A program made the position numbers and the translations under genes. A model generated the notes under the pieces. The model saw nothing but the letters and a program-made list of their open reading frames with translations, did not search any database and was not told the DNA's origin. 34,740 nt of DNA from an uncultured beta proteobacterium. GTDB taxonomy: Bacteria; Pseudomonadota; Gammaproteobacteria; Burkholderiales; Burkholderiaceae_C. Below are positions 17,135-24,276 of the stretch, piece after piece (position 1 is the first letter of the stretch; every line of letters begins with the position of its first letter). The stretch is taken from assembly GCA_903834645.1 (NCBI GenBank), contig CAILKA010000372.1:1-34740 (forward strand). Reading direction: 5' to 3'.

Positions 17135-18046
17135 ATGGCCGAGTCCTCGCTTCATCCGGACTACGAGCGGGCAGCCCAGGTTCTGCGCGAGGCCGGCTGC
17201 CAGGCCGCCGAACCACTGAAGTGCTCCCTGGCTGAGGCCCGTGCGCAGCAGGATCGGCACTTCGCCTATCTCAACTCCGACCTGCCCGCAGTGCACGCCG
17301 CGCGCGACGTCCAAGCCCCCGGCCCGGCCGGCCCCCTGCGCCTGCGCCTGGTGCACGCGCGCCCGGCCGACCTCGCGCCAGTGGTGCTCTTCATGCGAGG
17401 TGCCGGGTGGTGGGCGGGCGGCCTGCACTCGCATGAGCGCACCGCCCGCGTGCTGGCGTGGCGCACCGGCGCGGCCTGCGTGGTGCTGGACTATCACCGC
17501 ACCCCCGAACACCGCTTTCCCACCCAGCTCGAGGAGCTGCTGGCTGCTGTGCAGTGGGTGCGCGAGGCGGGCCGCACGCACGGCCTGGACGGCGCGCGGC
17601 TGGTGCTGTGGGGCGAGTCGGCAGGCGCCACCACGAGCCTGCTGGCGGCTCAGCGCATGCGCGATGCGGGGATCGATCCGGTTCAGGCGCTGGTGCTGTT
17701 CTACGGCAACTTCCTCGGGCCCGGGCCGACCACGCGTGCACAGTCGTTGTGGGTGTGGCAACAGCTGCTGGGCGAGCATGCGGCCACGCCGCCCCTGGAG
17801 GCGATTCCGGCACGGCAGCCCTTGCACGGGCTGCCTCCGGTCTGGCTCGGATGCGGAGAGGCCGATCCCCTGCTGCAGGACACCCTCGCCGTGCGCGACC
17901 AGCTCGTTCAGGCAGGCGCGCCACACGCCCTGCATACGTGGCCCGGCCTGCCGCACGGCTTCATGACGCTGGGCCGGCTGCTGCCCGCGGCGCAGGAGGC
18001 GGTGGACCTCGCCTGGGCAGGGATCCAGACCCGGTTGCAGGCCTGA
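17135..18046 (+). CDS. Alpha/beta hydrolase fold protein (HSL/bacterial family IV-like)
   Basis: ATG at 17135, 303 aa. DYHRTPEHRFPTQLEE, WGESAGATTS (nucleophile elbow), GEADPLLQD, GLPHGFM. The HGGG motif position reads FMRGAGWWAGG. Confidence 0.88.
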   Translation: MAESSLHPDYERAAQVLREAGCQAAEPLKCSLAEARAQQDRHFAYLNSDLPAVHAARDVQAPGPAGPLRLRLVHARPADLAPVVLFMRGAGWWAGGLHSHERTARVLAWRTGAACVVLDYHRTPEHRFPTQLEELLAAVQWVREAGRTHGLDGARLVLWGESAGATTSLLAAQRMRDAGIDPVQALVLFYGNFLGPGPTTRAQSLWVWQQLLGEHAATPPLEAIPARQPLHGLPPVWLGCGEADPLLQDTLAVRDQLVQAGAPHALHTWPGLPHGFMTLGRLLPAAQEAVDLAWAGIQTRLQA

Positions 18047-18052
18047 GCGGCC

Positions 18053-19063
18053 TCAGGCCAGCCCGCCGGCCAGCAGCTCACCCAGCCGCCGCACGTCCAC
18101 GTTCCCCCCTGAGAGGATCACCCCCACCCGGGCGCCGCGCAGATCGGGCAGGCCGGCGGCGCGCTCGAAGAGCGCGGCCGCGCCCAGGCAGCCGGTGGGC
18201 TCGACGACGATCTTCATGCGCTCGGCGAAGAAACGCATCGCCTCGACGAGCTGCGCGTCGCTCACCGTGACGATGCCCGAGACGAGGGCCTGGATCACGG
18301 GGAAGGTGAGCGTGCCGCTGTGCTGGGTCTGAGCGCCGTCGGCGATGGTCTTGGGCGTGTCGATGTGGACGATGCGGCCCTCGGCGAGGCTGCGCTGGGT
18401 GTCGTTGCCGGCCTCGGGCTCCACACCCCACACCTGCACGCCCGGCACGAGGTGGTGCGCGGCCACGGCGCAGCCCGAGACCAGGCCGCCGCCGCCCACG
18501 CACACGAGGAGCGCGTCGAGCCCGCCACCATCGAGTTCGCGCACCTGCTCGATGAGTTCCAGGGCCGCGGTGCCCTGCCCGGCCATCACGTGCGGATGGT
18601 CGTAGGGCGGCACGAGCGTCATGCCGCGCTCGGCGGCCAGGCGCGCGCCGATGGCCTCGCGATCCTCGGTGTAGCGGTCGTACAGCACGACCTCGCTGCC
18701 GGCCTGGCCCTCCTGGTAGCCACGCGTGGCGGCGAGCTTGGCCGCGGGTGCGTCGTGCGGCATCACGATGACGCTGGGCATGCCCAGCATCCGCGCCGAC
18801 AGCGCGATGGCCTGGGCGTGGTTGCCCGACGAGTAGGCAATCACGCCCCGTACGCGCTGCTCGGGCGTGAAGTGCGACAGTGCGTTGAAGGCACCCCGGA
18901 ACTTGAAGGCCCCCATGCGCTGCAGGTTCTCGGCCTTGTAGAACACGCGCGCCCCTGTGCGCGCATCGGCCGTGCGCGAGGTCAGCACGGGCGTGCGGTG
19001 CGCGTGGCCAGCCAGGTGCCGCGCCGCACGCGCCACGTCGTCGAAGGTGATGGCCAGGCTCAT
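18053..19063 (-). CDS. PLP-dependent serine/threonine dehydratase-like (threo-3-hydroxyaspartate ammonia-lyase type)
   Basis: ATG at 19063. FYKAENLQRMGAFKFRGAFNALSHF (PLP Lys), YSSGNHAQAIALSAR, CVGGGGLVSGCA, TPKTIADGAQTQHSGTLTFPVIQALV, ILSGGNVD. Confidence 0.9.
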   Translation of the reverse strand: MSLAITFDDVARAARHLAGHAHRTPVLTSRTADARTGARVFYKAENLQRMGAFKFRGAFNALSHFTPEQRVRGVIAYSSGNHAQAIALSARMLGMPSVIVMPHDAPAAKLAATRGYQEGQAGSEVVLYDRYTEDREAIGARLAAERGMTLVPPYDHPHVMAGQGTAALELIEQVRELDGGGLDALLVCVGGGGLVSGCAVAAHHLVPGVQVWGVEPEAGNDTQRSLAEGRIVHIDTPKTIADGAQTQHSGTLTFPVIQALVSGIVTVSDAQLVEAMRFFAERMKIVVEPTGCLGAAALFERAAGLPDLRGARVGVILSGGNVDVRRLGELLAGGLA

Positions 19064-20091
19064 TCGGAGGTGCGCCCGTAGCGCTCGCGCGCCAGTGCCG
19101 CCCCGGCCGCCAGGGCACGCAGCTTGCCCTCGGCCGCTTCGCGGCTCATCGGTGCGAGGCCGCAGTTGGTGCAGGCGATCAACCGCTCGCGCGGCACGTG
19201 CTGCAGGGCGCGGCCGATCGTGTCGGCCACTTCCTCGGGGCTCTCCACGGTTTCGCTGGCCACGTCGATCACGCCCACCATCACGTCCTTGCCGGCCAGC
19301 AGGGCCATCAGGTCGGGCGGCACGTGCGAGTGGATGCACTCCAGGCTCACCTGCTGGATCGAACTCGCGGCCAGCGCCGGGAACACCTTCTCGTACTGGC
19401 GCCATTCCTGGCCGAGCGTGGCCTTCCAGTCGATGTTGGCCTGGATGCCGTAGCCGTAGCAGATGTGGACGGCGGTGGTGCAGTGCAGGCCCTGAGCGGC
19501 GCGCTCGAGGGCCTTCACACCCCAGTCGGCTGCCTCGTCGAGGTAGACGTTGAAAGCCGGCTCGTCGAACTGGATGATGTCCACGCCCTGGGCCTGCAGC
19601 GCCAGTGCCTCCTGGTTCAGCAGCTCGGCGAAGGCGAAGGCCATCTTCACGCGGTCGCCGTAGAAGCGGTCGGCCACGGTGTCGACGATCGTCATGGGGC
19701 CGGGCAGCGTGAACTTGATGCGGCGCGTGGTGTGCGCGCGCAGCAGCTGCGCCTCGGTGGCGTGCACGCGGCCCTTCAGGCGCAGCGGTGCCACCACCTG
19801 CGGCACCATGGCCTTGTAGCGGTCGTTGCGGATGCCCATCTCGACCTTGTTGGCGAAGTCGATGCCCTCGACCTGCTCGAGGAATCCGTGCACGAAGTGC
19901 TGGCGCGACTGCTCGCCGTCGCCGATCACGTCCAGCCCGGCGTCTTCCTGCATCTTGATCCACAGCAGCGTGGCGTCGCGCTTGACACGCGCGAGCTCCT
20001 CGCCCTCGGCGCGCCACTGCGGCCAGAGCTTGCGGGTCTCGGCGAGCCAGGCGGGCTTGGGCAGGCTGCCGGCGATGGCGGTGTCGAACAT
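19060..20091 (-). CDS. Cobalamin-independent methionine synthase C-terminal-like protein (MesD/core-MetE-like)
   Basis: ATG at 20091 (alternative 20118), 343 aa. MFDTAIAGSLPKPAWLAETRKLWPQWRAEGEEL...VIGDGEQSRQHFVHGFLE...LPGPMTIVDT...DIIQFDEPAFNVYLDEAADWG...HICYGYGIQANIDWKATLGQEWRQYE...LIACTNCGLAPMSR. Has MetE C-domain zinc-site-like His/Cys positions; overlaps the dehydratase start by 4 bp. Confidence 0.85.
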   Translation of the reverse strand: MFDTAIAGSLPKPAWLAETRKLWPQWRAEGEELARVKRDATLLWIKMQEDAGLDVIGDGEQSRQHFVHGFLEQVEGIDFANKVEMGIRNDRYKAMVPQVVAPLRLKGRVHATEAQLLRAHTTRRIKFTLPGPMTIVDTVADRFYGDRVKMAFAFAELLNQEALALQAQGVDIIQFDEPAFNVYLDEAADWGVKALERAAQGLHCTTAVHICYGYGIQANIDWKATLGQEWRQYEKVFPALAASSIQQVSLECIHSHVPPDLMALLAGKDVMVGVIDVASETVESPEEVADTIGRALQHVPRERLIACTNCGLAPMSREAAEGKLRALAAGAALARERYGRTSE

Positions 20092-20142
20092 GGTGGGCAC
20101 TCCGTGCGGCCAGGTCAAAGTTGGCCGGGAGGTTAGCGCAAC

Positions 20143-22029
20143 TCAGAGAGGGTCGATGAAGGCGCGGCGCGGAGGAAGCGTGCGGCCGTCGAGCGTACGC
20201 AGGTGGCGCAGCAGCCACGGGCGCGTCTGGGCGGGGTCGATCACGTCATCGATTTCGAGGTGGCTGGCCATGTTCAGCGCCTGGCCACGCGCCAGCGACT
20301 CGTCCACCAGGCGCTGGAACAGCGCCTCGCGCTCGGCACCCTGCACCGCCTCGAGCTCCTTGCGAAAGCCCAGCCTCACCGCACCCTCGATGCCCATCGG
20401 CCCGAACTCGCCGCCGGGCCAGGCGCAGGTGGCCAGCGGCGCGTGGAAGTGGCCCGCGGCCAGAGCCATCGCCCCCAGGCCGTAGCCGCGTCGCAGCATC
20501 ACGCTCAGCACCGGCACGCGCAAGGCGGCCGCGGCCACGAACACGCGTGCGGCCTTGCGCACCATGCCGGTGGCCTCGCTGGCGGGCCCGACCATGAAGC
20601 CGGGCGTATCCACGAAGGTGATGATCGGCCAGCCGCAGGCATCGGCCAGCTGCAGCGTGCGCGCGAGCTTGTCGCAGGCCGGCGCATCGAGCGCTCCGCC
20701 AAGGTGGCGCGGATGGCTCGCCACCAGCATCACGGGGCGCCCCTCCAGGCGCGCGGCGGCGGTCACGAGGCCAGGGCCGAAGTCGGCGCGCAGCTCCAGC
20801 AGCGAGCCGGCGTCGGCCACCGTGTGCAGGATCGGGTACGGATCGATCGGGGCACGACGGCTCGCCGGCACGGCCTCGCGCAGGCGCTGCGGATCGCCGC
20901 CCGGGGGCCCGGCACTCGCGGGGCCGCCGGTGAGCGCCAGCCACTGGCGTGCCACGCGCACCGCCTGCCCCTCGTCGGGCACGCGCACATCGATGACGCC
21001 GGCACGCGCGAGCACGTCCACGGGCCCCACGTCCTCGGCGGCCACACGGCCCAGGCCACCGCCCTCGATCATGGCCGGCCCGCCCAGGCCGATGCTTGCG
21101 CCCTCCACCGCGATGACGAGATCGCAGCAGCCCAGCAGCGCCGCGTTGCCGGCGAAGCAGCGGCCCGCGACGATGCCCACCAGCGGCACCTGCCCCGACA
21201 GCGCCGCCAGGCGTGCGAAGGTCGTGCAGTCGAGCCCGGCCACGCCGTGCCAGTCGACATCACCCGGGCGCCCGCCTCCGCCTTCGGCAAAGAGCACCAG
21301 CGGCAGGCGCTGGCGCTGCACGAGCTCGAGCAGCCGGTCGGCCTTGGCGTGGTTCCACACGCCCTGCGTGCCGGCCAGCACCGTGTAGTCATAGGCCATC
21401 ACCGCGCAGGGCCGGCCTTGCACGGAACCGATGCCGGTGACGAGCCCGTCGGCAGGCGTCTCGCGCTGCAGCTCGGCCTCGGCCCGACGGCTGCGCTGCG
21501 CAGCCACCGCAAAGGCTCCGTACTCGCTGAAGCTGCCAGGGTCGAGCAGGTCGGCCAGGTTCTCGCGCACGCTGCGCAGGCCCGTGGCGTGACGCCGCGC
21601 CAGGGCCTGCGGGCGCGCTGCGTTCTCCAGGAGCGCGCGGCGCGCCAGCAGCGCATCGAGGGCGCTGCTCGCGCCGGGCTGGCTGGAATCGCCATGGCGG
21701 CTGGAGTCGGTGCGGTTCGATGCCGGCTGGCCCGGTGGGGCGTCCGGCGGCGACGCTGAAGGCTGAGCGACAGAGTCTGCGCACTGGATGTGACCCAGCA
21801 CGTCGCCCGCCTCCACGGCCTCTCCCTCGGCCACCTGCCAGGCTTGCAGCGTGCCCGCGACGGGCGCCGTCACCGGCACCTCCATCTTCATCGACTCGAG
21901 CACGAGCAGCACCGCGCCCGCAGCCACCTGGACGCCGGCTCCCACGAGCGGCTCGAGCACGCGGCCGGCCACGGGCGCGCGCACCAGACCCGGATCGTCC
22001 CCGCGCTGCGCACCGGGCCGCGGGGCCAT
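20143..22029 (-). CDS. Fusion of N-terminal biotinyl (BCCP) domain and C-terminal acyl-CoA carboxylase carboxyltransferase
   Basis: ATG at 22029, 5 nt after the M3 peptidase gene. BCCP motif VLLVLESMKMEVPVTAPVAGTLQAWQVAEGEAVEAGDVLGHIQ, low-complexity linker, then carboxyltransferase domain (DLLDPGSFSEYGAFAV...CFAGNAALLGCCDLVIAVEGASIGLGGPAMIEGGGLG...FVDTPGFMVGPASEATGMVRKAARVFVA). Confidence 0.9.
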   Translation of the reverse strand: MAPRPGAQRGDDPGLVRAPVAGRVLEPLVGAGVQVAAGAVLLVLESMKMEVPVTAPVAGTLQAWQVAEGEAVEAGDVLGHIQCADSVAQPSASPPDAPPGQPASNRTDSSRHGDSSQPGASSALDALLARRALLENAARPQALARRHATGLRSVRENLADLLDPGSFSEYGAFAVAAQRSRRAEAELQRETPADGLVTGIGSVQGRPCAVMAYDYTVLAGTQGVWNHAKADRLLELVQRQRLPLVLFAEGGGGRPGDVDWHGVAGLDCTTFARLAALSGQVPLVGIVAGRCFAGNAALLGCCDLVIAVEGASIGLGGPAMIEGGGLGRVAAEDVGPVDVLARAGVIDVRVPDEGQAVRVARQWLALTGGPASAGPPGGDPQRLREAVPASRRAPIDPYPILHTVADAGSLLELRADFGPGLVTAAARLEGRPVMLVASHPRHLGGALDAPACDKLARTLQLADACGWPIITFVDTPGFMVGPASEATGMVRKAARVFVAAAALRVPVLSVMLRRGYGLGAMALAAGHFHAPLATCAWPGGEFGPMGIEGAVRLGFRKELEAVQGAEREALFQRLVDESLARGQALNMASHLEIDDVIDPAQTRPWLLRHLRTLDGRTLPPRRAFIDPL

Positions 22030-22033
22030 CGGC

Positions 22034-24142
22034 TCAGGCCTGCGCGCCGACCGGGGCCGTGGCTGGCAGCAGCCCCTTCTTCCGGAGCATCGGCTCCACC
22101 TGCGGCGCGCGGCCGCGGAAGGAGGCAAAGGCCAGGCCGGGCTCCAAGGTGTTGCCGCTGCCGTAGATGAAGCGCCGCAGCGACTCGGCCACCCGCCCGT
22201 CGAAGGGGTTGCCGGCCTCGACGAAGGCACCGTAGGCGTCGGCGTCGAGCACCTCGGCCCACAGGTACACGTAGTAGCCCGCGGCGTACGAGGAACCGGC
22301 GAAGAGGTGCTGGAAGTGCACGAGCCGGTGGTTCAGGCCCACGCCGTGGGGCAGGCCCAGCCGCGCGAGCGTCTCGGCCTCGAAGGCGCACACATCGTCA
22401 GGCGGCTCGCTCAGGCTGTGCACCGCCATGTCCACGAGGGCGCTGGCGGTGTAGCGCACGGTCTCGTAGCCCTGGCCGAAGCGCTGCGCGCGGCGCAGCC
22501 GGGCGATCAGGTTGTCCGGAATGGGCTCGCCCGTCTGCCAGTGGCGCGCGTGGCGCTTGAGCACCTCGGTCTCCTGGGCCCAGTGCTCGAACAGCTGCGA
22601 GGGCAGCTCGACGAAATCGCGCAGCACCTGCGTGCCCGACAGCCGCCGGTACGTGACCTGGCTCAGCAGCCCGTGCAGCCCGTGGCCGAACTCGTGGAAG
22701 AGCGTGCGCACGTCGTCCATCGACAACAGCGTGGGCTCGCCCGGCGCGCCCTTGGCGAAATTGTTGTTGTTCATGATGACCGGCAGCTCCGCCCCACCGG
22801 CCGAGCCCGGAGCGTTGCGGTTCTGCCAGCGCAGCGAGCTCATCCACGCGCCGCTGCGCTTGGTGGGGCGGGCGTAGTTGTCCTGGAGGAAGATGCCCAC
22901 GGGCGCATCTTGCGCATCGTGCACCTCGTAGGCGCGCACGTCGGGGTGGTAGACCGGCAGGTCCGCGCGGGGGGTGAAGCGCAGCCCGAACAGGCGCTGC
23001 GCGCAATCGAAGGCCGCCTCCACCACCTGCTCGAGCCGGAAGTAGGGCTTGACCTCCGAGTCGTCCACGGCAAAACGCGTCGCGCGCACGTGCTCGGCCC
23101 AATAGCGCCAGTCCCAGGGCTCGATGGTGCCGTCGGCGCTGCCCGCGCCCGCATCGGTCATCGCCTCGCGCAGCATCCCCGCCTCGCGCGCCACCGCTTC
23201 CAGCGCACGCGGCCAGACCTCGTCGAGCAACTGGCCCACCGCCACGCGCGTGCCGGCCATCGTGTCGGCCAGCGCATGGTCGGCATAGCAGGCATGGCCC
23301 TGCAGCCGGGCCTGCTCGGCGCGCAACGTCAGGATCTCGCGGATCACGCCGCGGTTGTCCTGCGCGCCGTCGTGCTCGCCCCGGCTCACCCAGGCGCGCC
23401 AGGCCTGCTCGCGCAGGTCGCGGCGCTCGGAGTAGGTCAGGAAGGGCACGATCAGCGAGCGGCTGAGCGTGATCACATGGCCCTCGGGCAGCCCGCGATC
23501 GATGGCAGCCTGCCGCGCGGCCGCGCGCACGAAGCCCGGCAGCCCGGCCAGCTCGGCCTCGTCGTGCAGCACGAGCTGGAAGCCTGCCTCGTCGGCCAGC
23601 ACGTTCTGCCCGAATTGCGTCGTGAGCTGCGCCAGCCGTTCCATGACCTTCGCATAGCGCGTCCGGGCCTCGGGCGCCAGGCGTGCGCCAGCGCGCACGA
23701 AGTCCAGGTGCAGGCGCTCCAGCAGCCTGCGGGGCTCGGGCTCCAGACCGAGCGCGTCGCGCTGGGCGTGTAGCCCATCCAGACGCTGGAACAGCGCCTG
23801 GTCCATGTAGACGGCGCTCGCGTGCGCGGAGAGCGGGGCAGCCATCTGGCGCTGAACGGCCCGGATGGCAGGCGACGTGGCCGAGCCGGTCAGTGCGTAG
23901 AAGGCATGCTCGATGCGCGCCAGCAGCCGCCCACTGCGGTCGATGGCGGCCACCGTGTTGTCGAAGGTCGGCAGTTCCGGGTCGGTCGCGACGGCCTCCA
24001 ACTCGATGCGGTGCGTGCGCATGGCGGCCTCGAAGGCCGGGGGGAAGTGCGCAGCGTCGAGGTGCTCGAAGGGGGGCAGGCCGTGCGGGGTATCCCAAGG
24101 CTGCAGCAGCGGATTGGCCGAAAGCTCCACGTTGGCGTCCAT
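22034..24142 (-). CDS. M3 family metallopeptidase (oligopeptidase A-like)
   Basis: ATG at 24142, 702 aa. MDANVELSANPLLQPWDTPHGLPPFEHL... with TLFHEFGHGLHGLLSQVTYRRLSGTQVLRDFVELPSQLFEHW (HEFGH zinc motif). Confidence 0.93.
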   Translation of the reverse strand: MDANVELSANPLLQPWDTPHGLPPFEHLDAAHFPPAFEAAMRTHRIELEAVATDPELPTFDNTVAAIDRSGRLLARIEHAFYALTGSATSPAIRAVQRQMAAPLSAHASAVYMDQALFQRLDGLHAQRDALGLEPEPRRLLERLHLDFVRAGARLAPEARTRYAKVMERLAQLTTQFGQNVLADEAGFQLVLHDEAELAGLPGFVRAAARQAAIDRGLPEGHVITLSRSLIVPFLTYSERRDLREQAWRAWVSRGEHDGAQDNRGVIREILTLRAEQARLQGHACYADHALADTMAGTRVAVGQLLDEVWPRALEAVAREAGMLREAMTDAGAGSADGTIEPWDWRYWAEHVRATRFAVDDSEVKPYFRLEQVVEAAFDCAQRLFGLRFTPRADLPVYHPDVRAYEVHDAQDAPVGIFLQDNYARPTKRSGAWMSSLRWQNRNAPGSAGGAELPVIMNNNNFAKGAPGEPTLLSMDDVRTLFHEFGHGLHGLLSQVTYRRLSGTQVLRDFVELPSQLFEHWAQETEVLKRHARHWQTGEPIPDNLIARLRRAQRFGQGYETVRYTASALVDMAVHSLSEPPDDVCAFEAETLARLGLPHGVGLNHRLVHFQHLFAGSSYAAGYYVYLWAEVLDADAYGAFVEAGNPFDGRVAESLRRFIYGSGNTLEPGLAFASFRGRAPQVEPMLRKKGLLPATAPVGAQA

Positions 24143-24181
24143 GCGACGTCTCCCTGTTCGTCTTTTTCGTGCCCCCACTGG

Positions 24182-24200
24182 CCGGGGCGATCCGCCCCGG
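24182..24200. promoter_or_regulatory. Perfect inverted repeat in the divergent M3/S9 intergenic region
   Basis: CCGGGGCG-ATC-CGCCCCGG, 8-bp perfect arms and 3-nt spacer; operator or leader hairpin. Confidence 0.35.
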
Positions 24201-24264
24201 ATGATGCCAGCCGCCTCCGCCGCGCGCCCATTCGTCGCAGGCTAATGCCCCGATTGACGCCGCC

Positions 24265-24270
24265 TATGAT
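24265..24270 (+). promoter_or_regulatory. Candidate -10 element (TATGAT) 6 nt before the S9 peptidase ATG
   Basis: CGCCTATGATGCGGCCATG; 5/6 match to TATAAT; no SD before the ATG at 24277. Confidence 0.4.
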
Positions 24271-24276
24271 GCGGCC

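Noticed and set aside
20143-22230. N-terminal extension of the carboxyltransferase ORF beyond 22029
   Set aside because: It overlaps the M3 peptidase 3' end in another frame and is Arg/Ser/Pro-rich. ATG 22029 is directly followed by the BCCP domain.
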